DNA from: a virus
Length of the DNA: 22,246 bases
Strand: one strand, 5' to 3'
IMG/VR virus record: IMGVR_UViG_3300037070_006184
Location: 1 to 22,246 of that record
Below, piece after piece: positions 14,592 through 22,246 of the stretch (its first letter is position 1; each line of letters opens with the position of its first letter). Under the pieces are notes generated by a model, which ran no database searches, was not told the origin of the DNA, and saw only the letters and a program-made list of their open reading frames with translations. The translations under genes were made by a program, and so were the position numbers.

Positions 14592-17317
14592 TGGAACTCA
14601 AACTCGACGGGCGGACGGTCACGGTTGACGACACGTTCCGTGACCTCTCTCCGGTTGAGCAGAAGGCTTCGCTCGAAAAGATCCATGTGGCAATGAACCG
14701 ACAGGCGGCAACGGAAACGACGGCGGAGGACGTGGCGCAGGGCGTCGGGACCGGGGCGATTGTCGGCGGCCTGATGGGCGGGACCGGAGCGGGCGTTGCG
14801 GGACTCATCAACGATGCCGTGCAGTATCCGACGCAGTACGGCTATCGCGCCATTGATGCCGTGTTGGGCACTGACCTTGCCGAACGCCACGAGCGCTCGA
14901 CCGGCGGCTACATGGGCACGACGCGGGCGTTGACGGAGAACGCGGAGAAACTCGCGGCCAACATTGTTGACCCGCCCGTGTCGAAGGGCGGCAAGATCGC
15001 GCAAGCCGTCACGTCGGGCGGCGTCGAAGCGCTCGCCGGCTCCGGGCTGTTTCGGGTCGGCGGCAGGATTTTTTCATCCTATGACGATGCGGTGAAATTC
15101 GCAGAACAGGCGGGCGTCAATCCGGCAGTCGCCGCAACGATCAAGGAAATGGCGCAGACACCCGTCGTGCAGGGCGTCTATGGCGCTGCGGCCGGGGGCG
15201 GCGGCGAGTTTGCACAACAGAACGACGTTCATCCGCTCTTCGGGACGATTGCGGGACTGGGCGTGGCAGTTGCTGGCCATACAGCGGCTTCCGCAGGCAA
15301 GACAGCGGTTAGGAACACGCTTGCGGATTTTGACGAAAACCTGCAGCGGACAGAGCCTGCGCAGCAGCGGGCTGCGGCAGAGCGGTTGCGCACGTCCGCG
15401 ACCGATCGGCCTGCCTTGGAGGAATGGGCGCGGCGCGGTGAGACCGGCGAGCTGGTGCCGGGGTCCAAGCCGACGCTGTTCGAGGCAACCGGCGACACCG
15501 GCATCGGTGGCCAGGAAAATCGGGCATTCCAACAGGGCACCGAACTCGACCGGGAGACAGGCGCAACCTTCAAGACGGCGATGGAGGAGCGCCGCACGCA
15601 ACAGAATGCGGCGCGGCTCGCCGAGATCGAGAGTGCCGGAGGCGAGGGGCGCAAGGCCGCTGTGCTCGATGAATTCCGCCAGCAACGCGACGCTCTCGAC
15701 CGGACGACGGCAGAGGCGGAAACGGTAGCGCAATCAGGCGCTGATACCGCCGCCGCGCGGGCCGGGACCGCAGCGACGGCGGAGGAAGTCGGGTCCGCCC
15801 TCCGCGATCCGATGGTGACGGCGCAGCGCGACGTCAAGGCGGAGGGCAACAAGTTATACGACGCCATCGGCGCGGAGGGTGTGACGGTCGGCACGGGCCG
15901 GCTGAAGGCTGTCATTGCGCAGCATTATCGGGACATTGCCGAGAATCCGTTGAGCCATGTCGAGAAACAAACGGCGGATCTCGTCAAGAGTTACGGGCCG
16001 CAGCGGGATTTCAACCTGCTCAAGGAATTGCGCACCAGTCTCACGTCGCGGGCCGCGGATCAGGGATTGTCCCTCGTCGAGCGGTTCCGGGCGAAGCAAC
16101 TGCGCAACGCCATCGATCAGGCGATGGACGACGGTTTGGCACGGGCGATCGAGAGCGATTCGAACCTCTTTCAACGTGTCGCCGACACCATGGCGGCCCC
16201 GCCGGGGCTTGAGGCGGGCGACGCGGGCGCGACACAGAGGCTGCGCGAGGCCAATCGCTTCTGGCGCGAGCGGGTGAAGGAGCCCTACGGGGCAAAGCCG
16301 GTCGAGGCAATCGTCAAGGATGCGCGGACGCCGTCCGGGTTCAAGATGACCGAGGCGGCGGTGCCGGAAGCGGCGTTCCGGCCCGGCCCGACCGGCGCGG
16401 AGCATGTCCGCGCTTTGCGGGCGGCGGGAGCGACTGATGCCGCGCTGACTGACGCGGCCGCACTGTCATTTCAGCAAAAGGTCATTCGCGACGGCGCCGT
16501 CAACCCGAATGATTTCCGGCGCTGGGCGCACAATCACGCCGCCGCGATCAGCGAACTGCCGGCGGCGGTGCAGCGCCGGTTCCTCTCGGCGGCGGATGCG
16601 ACGGCAACCTTGCGCGATGCGACCGCCAAGCGCCTGGCAGACCTGCACGACTTCGACCAATCGGCGGTCGGCAAGGTTCTTGGCATTCCCGAGCAGGATC
16701 TGGAAAAGGCCATCAAGTCGTATCTCGAAACGACATCGCAGGCCGAAAAACTGGCGGAGGCGGTCGCCGGCAACGCGGAGGCGCAAGCGGGTCTCCGCCG
16801 GCTTGCCGCCGACTATATCGTCCGTCAATTCACGGGCGCGTCAGATGACATCTCCAAAGCCTCGCTGACGACTTGGCTGAAACGCAATCGGGGTGGCATG
16901 GAGGCGATTTTCGGCAAAGAGGGCGCCACGCGCTTCCAACGGCTGTCGGACGACATCGAGCGCTCGCGCAAGCAAATGACGGTCGGAAAAGACCCAGCCG
17001 GGTCGAGCACTGCCGGTAATCTTGCGAGCATGGTCAAGCCGGCTGCCGGCGCGACCGTCATGACGCTCCTCGCGCACGCGCTCGGCCCGAAAGGGCTCAT
17101 GGTGGCGGGCGCGCTCAAGTCGGTTGCCAGCAATATGAAACTTGCCGGCATGGCAGACGTCGATTCGCTGTTTGCCCGCGCGCTGCTCGATCCCGAGCTC
17201 GCGCGCAAGCTTTTGACCAAGGCGCCGGCGCTCAAGAACGAGAAATTCCGCAAGGGGCTCGGGACGACGATCCTGCGCTCGTCGCTTGCAGGCATGGCAT
17301 ACGGCGGGAATCAGTAA
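14591..17317 (+). CDS. Large internal ejection protein (third of three)
   Basis: This 908-residue protein starts with MELKLDGRTVTVDDTFRDLSPVEQKA, an N-terminal module (DGR..VDD.F..LSP.EQ) that recurs in phage virion ejection proteins. Residues 51-73 are a Gly-rich hydrophobic stretch (GVGTGAIVGGLMGGTGAGVAG) with GxxxG spacing. A second hydrophobic segment lies at about residues 817-843. The centre is long, helical and rich in Ala, Glu, Arg and Gln, with repeated charged coils. The two hydrophobic segments suit a protein that enters the envelope and helps build a channel for DNA, as proposed for P22 gp16. No lytic transglycosylase motif is visible. It overlaps the previous gene by one base and is followed directly (TAAATG) by the second fibre. 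Confidence 0.68.
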   Translation: MELKLDGRTVTVDDTFRDLSPVEQKASLEKIHVAMNRQAATETTAEDVAQGVGTGAIVGGLMGGTGAGVAGLINDAVQYPTQYGYRAIDAVLGTDLAERHERSTGGYMGTTRALTENAEKLAANIVDPPVSKGGKIAQAVTSGGVEALAGSGLFRVGGRIFSSYDDAVKFAEQAGVNPAVAATIKEMAQTPVVQGVYGAAAGGGGEFAQQNDVHPLFGTIAGLGVAVAGHTAASAGKTAVRNTLADFDENLQRTEPAQQRAAAERLRTSATDRPALEEWARRGETGELVPGSKPTLFEATGDTGIGGQENRAFQQGTELDRETGATFKTAMEERRTQQNAARLAEIESAGGEGRKAAVLDEFRQQRDALDRTTAEAETVAQSGADTAAARAGTAATAEEVGSALRDPMVTAQRDVKAEGNKLYDAIGAEGVTVGTGRLKAVIAQHYRDIAENPLSHVEKQTADLVKSYGPQRDFNLLKELRTSLTSRAADQGLSLVERFRAKQLRNAIDQAMDDGLARAIESDSNLFQRVADTMAAPPGLEAGDAGATQRLREANRFWRERVKEPYGAKPVEAIVKDARTPSGFKMTEAAVPEAAFRPGPTGAEHVRALRAAGATDAALTDAAALSFQQKVIRDGAVNPNDFRRWAHNHAAAISELPAAVQRRFLSAADATATLRDATAKRLADLHDFDQSAVGKVLGIPEQDLEKAIKSYLETTSQAEKLAEAVAGNAEAQAGLRRLAADYIVRQFTGASDDISKASLTTWLKRNRGGMEAIFGKEGATRFQRLSDDIERSRKQMTVGKDPAGSSTAGNLASMVKPAAGATVMTLLAHALGPKGLMVAGALKSVASNMKLAGMADVDSLFARALLDPELARKLLTKAPALKNEKFRKGLGTTILRSSLAGMAYGGNQ

Positions 17318-18946
17318 ATGGCCCTTTCGATTTTATATAATGTTCAACCCGTCCGCCTGTTCGAGGCCGATGGCGACTTCGCGGCGGGCGCCAAGGCATA
17401 TTTCTACCTGGCGCGCACGACGACGCCGCTCACCGTCTACACCGACGCGCCGATGACGGCCGCGCACACCTGGCCGGTCGTCGCCGACGCATATGGCCTC
17501 TTGCCGCCGATCTACATCGCGAAGGGCACGGAGTATAAAGTCCGCATCGAGGACGCGCTCGGGTCTATTCTTTATGCGGCCGATGGCATTTCAAATCCCG
17601 AGGACGTGATCGTCGAGGGCGGTGGCGGGGGAGGGGGCGTCGTCGTTGCCGCCGATGAGATTTTCCAGACCGGCGATGTCATGTGGAACCCGGCGAGCGG
17701 GGCTCGCGCTGGTTGGGTCCGCTGCAACGGGCGCACGATCTCGAAAGCGAGCGGTGCCGGCACTGAATCCAATAACGACGATTGCCACGACCTGTTTGTG
17801 TTTCTCTGGAATAACTTTAACGACTCGATTTGCCCGGTGACGCCGGGCGGTCGCGGCGGCAGTGCGCAGGCCGATTGGGATCTCGCCAAGGCGATTGCCA
17901 CGCTCGACATGCGTGGCCGCAGCGCCGTCGGCCTCGACGACATGGGCAATACCGCCGCAAACTTGATCCAGGTCGCGACGACCATCAACACCACGAACGC
18001 TAGCGCGGCGGCAACGGTTGCGTCCAGCGATGGGCTGGCCAGTGGCATGTTCGTGCTGGCGGCAGGCGTCACGGCGGGCACCAAGATCGCCCGCGTCGAC
18101 ACGGCGACGACGATTACGCTGTCGGCCAATGCAACGGCGACGGCGACAGGGGTCGCGGCGCGGTTCTCGGCTTTCTCCGATGCGCAGACGCCGGGCGCGG
18201 CGGGCGGCGAGAATACACACACGCTGCTGGTGTCCGAAGGTGGGCTGAAGGAACAGTATTTCGACATGGCCGGAAAGACCGAGCAAGTTGTTTTGGTGCC
18301 GACGTGGGCCAAGATGGTGGAGTTTCAGGGCTCCTGCTTCCTGCCGACCGGCACCGGGGCAACTGTGCAGATCTCCGGGGATGGAACGACATTTGTGAGC
18401 AGCGCTGTCTATTCGGTGGCGGGGCCTTATCACGACGTCGGCGGATCGACCCATTACGGGACTCAGGCGGTGACCACGGCGAATGCGTTGGTGATGACGC
18501 TAGCGGTCGTGTCTTCGACGCAGCCTATTCCGCATGTTTTTGCGGGGCACATGTCGCTGACGGGTCCAGCGGCGACCTTCATCATCCTGAAGTCGCAAGC
18601 CTCGAATTTCGACGACACGCTCAGTTATCGCTCTTACGCACTTTCGAGTGCCGTCAACCTCAGCGAGATCAGCGGCACCGAGATCAGGGCGCTGCGGTTC
18701 GGCGGTGGATTGTTCGGCGCAGGCTCGCGCGTGTCCGTCCGCTGGTTCGGCGATGATGCCACGGTGCCGGCTGTCCTCGAGGCGCTGACCGCCCCCGAGG
18801 ACCTCGAACCGCCCGAGGCGCCGGAAGGCGCGCTGACCGTTCCGTCCGGGCGGGATGTGACCGCCGGGACGACAAGCGCATCGGTCGGCTATCCGATGAA
18901 CCTGCATACGCCGGCTCGGGTCGGGACAGTTTATGCCAAGAAGTAG
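17318..18946 (+). CDS. Second tail fibre with tail-collar domain
   Basis: A 542-residue fibre-like protein. The N-terminus (FEADGDFAAGAKAYFYLARTTTPLTVYTDA...YKVRIEDALGSILYAADGI, about residues 15-91) is a phage fibre module often found at the virion-attachment end. A seven-glycine hinge occupies residues 101-107. A tail-collar-like domain starts near 113 (FQTGDVMWNPASGARAGWVRCNGRTI; DLFVFLWNNF; DMRGRSAVGLDDMGN) and resumes near residue 292 (PGAAGGENTHTLLVSE). Between these halves is an insert of about 75 residues with ASGMFVLAAGVTAGTKIARVDTATTITLSANATAT, a beta motif seen in other fibres. The C-terminal half (about 310-480) is beta-rich and not recognised, and the end is Pro/Glu-rich. The ATG directly follows the previous stop with only a weak ribosome site. 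Confidence 0.8.
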   Translation: MALSILYNVQPVRLFEADGDFAAGAKAYFYLARTTTPLTVYTDAPMTAAHTWPVVADAYGLLPPIYIAKGTEYKVRIEDALGSILYAADGISNPEDVIVEGGGGGGGVVVAADEIFQTGDVMWNPASGARAGWVRCNGRTISKASGAGTESNNDDCHDLFVFLWNNFNDSICPVTPGGRGGSAQADWDLAKAIATLDMRGRSAVGLDDMGNTAANLIQVATTINTTNASAAATVASSDGLASGMFVLAAGVTAGTKIARVDTATTITLSANATATATGVAARFSAFSDAQTPGAAGGENTHTLLVSEGGLKEQYFDMAGKTEQVVLVPTWAKMVEFQGSCFLPTGTGATVQISGDGTTFVSSAVYSVAGPYHDVGGSTHYGTQAVTTANALVMTLAVVSSTQPIPHVFAGHMSLTGPAATFIILKSQASNFDDTLSYRSYALSSAVNLSEISGTEIRALRFGGGLFGAGSRVSVRWFGDDATVPAVLEALTAPEDLEPPEAPEGALTVPSGRDVTAGTTSASVGYPMNLHTPARVGTVYAKK

Positions 18947-18950
18947 GAGG
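18945..18950 (+). promoter_or_regulatory. Perfect Shine-Dalgarno overlapping a stop codon, fixing a TTG start
   Basis: AGGAGG begins inside the TAG stop of the second fibre (18944-18946) and lies five bases before TTG 18956. It decides for the TTG start over the in-frame ATG at 19004, which has no comparable site. Confidence 0.75.
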
Positions 18951-18955
18951 GGCGA

Positions 18956-19336
18956 TTGCTCCATCTCGCCAAGGGCCGCCGGCCCCTCGTCTACACCTGG
19001 CCGATGCCGGCGATCACGGCCGGGACGACGTGGGAGGCCGAGTTTCCCGTGTGGAATGAGGACGGCACGCCGGCTGATCTGACCGGCGCGACCATCGAGG
19101 CGCGGATTTGGGACGGATACCGCGACGATGTCCGGGGCACCGCGACGGTCACGACCCCGGACGTGGGGATGATCGCCTGGTCGTTCCCGGCCTCCGCGCT
19201 CGCCGATGAAGCGACCGGCACCTACCGCTTTACGCTCGACGTCAGTTGGCCGGACGGGACGAGGCAACGCCTGATCGATTCAGCCTTGCCGGTGAAGGGC
19301 GTCTATCACCGAAGGGATGATTACGGGTCGCCGTGA
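18956..19336 (+). CDS. Small beta-sandwich protein, BppU-N-like
   Basis: A 126-residue protein from a TTG start. The pattern TAGTTWEAEFPVW.EDGTPADLTGATIEARIWDG, with later TGTYRFTLDVSWPDGTRQRLIDSALPVKG, resembles the immunoglobulin-like N-terminal domain of upper baseplate (BppU-type) and other small phage structural proteins. No signal peptide or membrane segment is seen. Its place right after a fibre gene, with ribosome site overlapping that gene's stop, suggests a fibre-associated structural part. Without the TTG start the protein would begin at ATG 19004 and lose 16 residues, which include a basic KGRRP segment. The function is inferred. Confidence 0.6.
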   Translation: MLHLAKGRRPLVYTWPMPAITAGTTWEAEFPVWNEDGTPADLTGATIEARIWDGYRDDVRGTATVTTPDVGMIAWSFPASALADEATGTYRFTLDVSWPDGTRQRLIDSALPVKGVYHRRDDYGSP

Positions 19337-19360
19337 GGGGTGGTAAATCTGGGCCTCATC

Positions 19361-19380
19361 GGGATGCCCAAGAGCATCCT
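19361..19380 (+). other. Hairpin in the leader of the secreted-protein gene
   Basis: GGGATGC (19361-19367) pairs with GCATCCT (19374-19380), one G-T pair, around the six-base loop CCAAGA. Six A residues follow. It lies 20 bases before ATG 19400, so it might affect translation or RNA stability. It is not a standard terminator on this strand. Confidence 0.45.
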
Positions 19381-19399
19381 AAAAAATTATGGGGCTCAC

Positions 19400-19729
19400 A
19401 TGAAAACACTTCGCATCCTTCTCGCCGCTGCCGTCATCCTTGGAACAGGGGCGGCGCAGGCGGGTGCCGATCATATCAGCTTCGAGACGGCGATTATGAT
19501 CATGGAAAAGATGCCGTGGTCGGAAAAAGTCGAACTTGTGGGTGCGCCGCTGCGCAAGAAATGCCGCAAGAACTCTGGTTGCGTCTACACCGCTCGGATG
19601 AAGAGCGAGGGGATCGTCTACAGCGTCACGGAGCGGCGGGGCGCCAAGGCCGATCCCTATCCGTCGTTCCAGCAATGGTGTGTCGAGGAAGTCGAAGAAC
19701 AGCGGATGCGCTGCGACGACCAAAAATGA
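19400..19729 (+). CDS. Small secreted (periplasmic) protein with four cysteines
   Basis: A 109-residue protein with a clear Sec signal peptide: basic MKTLR, hydrophobic ILLAAAVILGTGA and an AQA cleavage site after residue 21. The mature part is about 88 residues, charged, with four Cys (in KKCRKNSGC and QQWC...RMRC), suited to two disulfide bonds in the periplasm. It is not a lipoprotein (no Cys right after the cleavage site). The longer open frame from GTG 19340 would hide the signal peptide behind 20 residues, so ATG 19400 is preferred; GGGG lies five bases upstream. I do not recognise the family. In a phage late region it could modify the envelope, block superinfection or assist lysis. These are guesses. 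Confidence 0.65.
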   Translation: MKTLRILLAAAVILGTGAAQAGADHISFETAIMIMEKMPWSEKVELVGAPLRKKCRKNSGCVYTARMKSEGIVYSVTERRGAKADPYPSFQQWCVEEVEEQRMRCDDQK

Positions 19730-19741
19730 AAGTAGCAGGCG

Positions 19742-22246
19742 ATGGCGAATCCTCTGAGCGACAAAGGCTATTCGGACAGGGATTTCGCTGCGGCTGTCGG
19801 TATCGCCATGGGCGAGACGGGGGCAAATCGGATCAGCAAAGACGAGATGGCGGCGGTCATTGATGTCGCCAAGAACCGGCTCGACACCCCTGAGACGAGG
19901 CATCGAGCGAAGGAAACGAGCCTTTACGGAGTCATAACTGCGCCGGGGCAATTCGACGCCTCGAACCCGCGCGGCAGCAAGGGCGGGCGGGAGAAGTATG
20001 ACGCCGCGTGGAATACGATCATAAACGGAGCGCCAATGCGCCCGGATATGCAAGCGCGCTACAACGAAGCCGTCAAACAGGTCGTGGGCGTTCTCGGGAC
20101 CGGGACGCGGGCGGGCATTGCGCGCAACGCGACAGAGTTTTCCTCGACGGCGAAGAAACTATCCGCAAAAGAAACGCGGATTCACAACGCGCTCGGGAAG
20201 CGAACCGGCACCAAGATCGGCGCTACGACATTCTACGGGCCGCGGCACAATACGAAGGAGAAGCCCTATTCCGGATTCGGGCGCTACGGCACGCCAAAAG
20301 AGGCGCGGGCGCCGCAGCAAACCGCTATCTCCCCAACGTCGTATTCGCGGCATGATCTCGGGCCTTATGGCACGCCGAAGGAAGCCATCCCGGCCGCGAC
20401 CCCTGATATTTCGATGGGGCGGTTTTACGACGAGGCAGCGGCGCCCGCTCCCTACAGCCCCGCGTCGCTCGACTTCGGCCCGGACTTTTCCTCGCCACCC
20501 TCGCAGGCGCGCGGAGCCGTGACGGATCCGTATGGGTTCTCCAACGTCAACACGGCCGTCGAGGCGGCACCCGGCAACTTCGCCGGGTATGGGCCGAATG
20601 CCTTCGCGGGGCTCGACGAGGCACCCGTCGACTACGGGCAGACTTATCCGGACATCACGGCGGGGCTGTATTCTAACGTCGCCGGGATTGCGCCGCCTGA
20701 CGTTCCCGCCGTTCCCGACGTGATGAGCCAATTCGACGCTCCGTCGCGGATGACGGAGCAGGAAGCGATCGAGCGCGCCGGGCTTGCGGGGCAGGTGCCT
20801 TCCGCGAATGTCGAGACGCGCTATTCGGACTACGGCGAAACGGTCGACGAGCAGGTGGCGCGCAATGCGGCAGCGGTTGAGCAGAACGACTACCTTGCCG
20901 CGCTCTACGGCAACATCACCGGCCAGCCGGTCAATCCGGCCTCGTTCACCACGAACCCCTATGAGGTGCCGACCGGGCCGCTGCCGCCGGAGCGGGTCGA
21001 CGCTGGCAGATGGGGCGGCACGACGCCGTTCAACGACAAGTTCGCCGATCTGTCGCTCCCTTCCTTCCAGGAGTACGAAAACCGATCCCCGCTATCGCTC
21101 GCCGATCTCGGCATTGGCGCGATTGCGTCACCGGGGCCGGTCGGCATGGCGAAGGCGGGCGGGGTCGAGTTGCAGCGCGACATCTCTGGCATCTCGGCGG
21201 GGATGTATCCCTATGAGGCGGTTTTCGAGGCGGTGCGCAATGCGCCGACTTCGACGACGCCGATGTCGAACGAGGATTTTAACGCGATCTTCGGCAACCT
21301 GCCGGACGACGCGACTGGATCGGTGCGGGGCGCGCGGGCGGCGCCCGATGCGTTTCCGGTCAACGCACCGCGGGCGGGCGGGCCGTACAGCTTTTCCAAT
21401 ATGCAGAGTTGGGCGCCGGCACCTGACGCCGCGACGATCCCGAACGACGTCACCGGCTACGGACCGGGCGGGGCGTTCTCCTCGCGCGCGCCGGCGCCCG
21501 GGTTCGATTTCGGCAGCATCGTCAACGATACGTTCGGGCCGTATGCGGATGGCGGCGACATTCCGGCCGCGTCGGCGCAAGTGAGCGGGGCGCCGATGAC
21601 GGCCGGCCCCGGTCCGGCCGAGACGGGGATGACATTTCCGGACATCTCCGCCGGGCTCTACGGCGGGCCAGCCGTCACAGCTTCGACGAGCCCCTTCTCG
21701 CCCTCGGCGCTTGGCCCCGCGACCGGGTTCGGCAATTACGGCAATTACGACGCCGTCAACAATCCGGTCGGCTATTCGGCGAAGGAGTTCTCGCAGGCGC
21801 CGAATGTGCCGGCGCCCTCACCACAGATCATCGGCTACGAGCCCGGCAAGACGATCACGCGCGATGTGCCCAACCCGGCGTGGTCCGACTGGTCGCGGGA
21901 GTACGGGACGCGCAACGCGTTGCAGGACGCCTGGCTGGCTGCCGACGAAGACAAGTTCGGAGTTGATCCCATCCGGAGCTCGTTCGTGTCGCGACCGGCC
22001 GAACCGGCGCGGACGATCCAGCGAGAGAAGACTTTGCCGGCCACGCCGATTTACGGTCCTTCCGTGCCGGCGGTGAACGCGCAGCCTGTGTCGGCACCCA
22101 TGCAACCGTCAACCTGGTCGCCCGGCATGACCGCGCAGGCGAATGCGTTCGGGTCGCTCCTCGGCAGCATCGGCGGCTATGGTTTGCAAGGGGTGCCAGG
22201 GACGTTTGCGGGCGGCTTCGACCTTGCCGCCCTAGGCGGTGGCTCT
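19742..22246 (+). CDS. SleB-like cell-wall hydrolase with long disordered region (3' truncated)
   Basis: The frame is open from ATG 19742 to the window end, 835 residues without a stop; a TAG at 19733-19735 in the same frame limits the start. Residues about 12-166 follow a SleB/CwlJ (Hydrolase_2) pattern: IAMGE with a candidate catalytic Glu25, DVAKNRL 22 residues later, SLYGVITAPGQFDA near 60-73, and IGATTFYGP near 159-167. In relatives the last motif usually reads ATH or GAxYYNP; here His is absent. This fold cleaves peptidoglycan glycan strands. From about residue 170 on, the protein is rich in Gly, Tyr, Pro, Ala and Asn, with repeated YGTPKEA, PYGFSN/PYSFSN, GYGP and PDI(T/S)AGLY motifs, probably disordered. 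It may be a virion-associated hydrolase or an endolysin fusion; its size favours a virion role. Confidence 0.65.
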   Translation, partial: MANPLSDKGYSDRDFAAAVGIAMGETGANRISKDEMAAVIDVAKNRLDTPETRHRAKETSLYGVITAPGQFDASNPRGSKGGREKYDAAWNTIINGAPMRPDMQARYNEAVKQVVGVLGTGTRAGIARNATEFSSTAKKLSAKETRIHNALGKRTGTKIGATTFYGPRHNTKEKPYSGFGRYGTPKEARAPQQTAISPTSYSRHDLGPYGTPKEAIPAATPDISMGRFYDEAAAPAPYSPASLDFGPDFSSPPSQARGAVTDPYGFSNVNTAVEAAPGNFAGYGPNAFAGLDEAPVDYGQTYPDITAGLYSNVAGIAPPDVPAVPDVMSQFDAPSRMTEQEAIERAGLAGQVPSANVETRYSDYGETVDEQVARNAAAVEQNDYLAALYGNITGQPVNPASFTTNPYEVPTGPLPPERVDAGRWGGTTPFNDKFADLSLPSFQEYENRSPLSLADLGIGAIASPGPVGMAKAGGVELQRDISGISAGMYPYEAVFEAVRNAPTSTTPMSNEDFNAIFGNLPDDATGSVRGARAAPDAFPVNAPRAGGPYSFSNMQSWAPAPDAATIPNDVTGYGPGGAFSSRAPAPGFDFGSIVNDTFGPYADGGDIPAASAQVSGAPMTAGPGPAETGMTFPDISAGLYGGPAVTASTSPFSPSALGPATGFGNYGNYDAVNNPVGYSAKEFSQAPNVPAPSPQIIGYEPGKTITRDVPNPAWSDWSREYGTRNALQDAWLAADEDKFGVDPIRSSFVSRPAEPARTIQREKTLPATPIYGPSVPAVNAQPVSAPMQPSTWSPGMTAQANAFGSLLGSIGGYGLQGVPGTFAGGFDLAALGGGS

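Noticed and set aside
14591-17317. Lytic transglycosylase domain in the large ejection protein
   Set aside because: I could not find a convincing catalytic Glu with the surrounding SLT or lysozyme-type motifs.
19361-19390. Terminator before the secreted-protein gene
   Set aside because: Hairpin is followed by an A run and then the next gene's start, so the T tract needed on this strand is missing.
20784-21584. Overlapping + frame of 266 codons in the hydrolase gene
   Set aside because: Product is extremely Arg/Ser-rich, typical of a shifted frame of GC-rich DNA, while the other frame is open throughout with recognisable motifs.

Overview
The window is a block of late (virion) genes from a tailed bacteriophage or prophage of short-tailed, podovirus-like type. 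All 17 supported genes lie on the + strand, tightly packed, in the order: portal, head-fibre-like protein, scaffold, major capsid protein, small head proteins, P22 gp4-like adaptor, P22 gp10-like tail hub, fibre with self-cleaving chaperone, three ejection-type internal proteins, second fibre, small beta protein, secreted protein, cell-wall hydrolase. The DNA is strongly GC-rich with G/C-ending codons. Together with protein flavours familiar from rhizobial phages, this suggests an alphaproteobacterial host. The host call is inference; no host gene, integrase, tRNA or attachment site is visible.

Layout. 1-705: C-terminal part of a protein with an HExxH metalloprotease-like motif, cut by the window edge. 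717-8360: head module (portal, head-fibre-like protein, a 131-bp intergenic stretch with three small hairpins, scaffold, major capsid protein of the DUF4043/N4 gp56 type, an AT-hook protein with a charged helix, a beta-rich small protein, a gp4-like adaptor). 8360-12075: tail hub and the main fibre with a C-terminal peptidase S74 domain. 12075-17317: three consecutive internal or ejection-type proteins, the first carrying a long 11-residue (hendecad) repeat. 17318-19336: a second fibre with a tail-collar domain and a small beta-sandwich protein with a TTG start. 19400-19729: a small secreted protein with four cysteines. 19742-22246: a large protein open to the window end, with an N-terminal SleB-like hydrolase domain followed by a long Tyr/Gly/Pro-rich, probably disordered region.

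How the genes work together: portal, scaffold and capsid protein would build the procapsid. The gp4-like and gp10-like proteins would close the portal vertex after packaging and form the short tail. The fibres would bind the receptor, and the three internal proteins would be ejected to carry DNA across the envelope, helped by peptidoglycan-cleaving activity from the SleB-like protein. Many stops and starts overlap (TGATG, TAATG, GTGA), so translational coupling is likely. No terminase, replication gene, repressor, holin or other regulator is present. The most unusual features are the hendecad repeat protein, the AT-hook head protein, a capsid/tail gene combination that looks mosaic, and the observation that the two genes cut by the window ends are in the same frame if the ends are joined.
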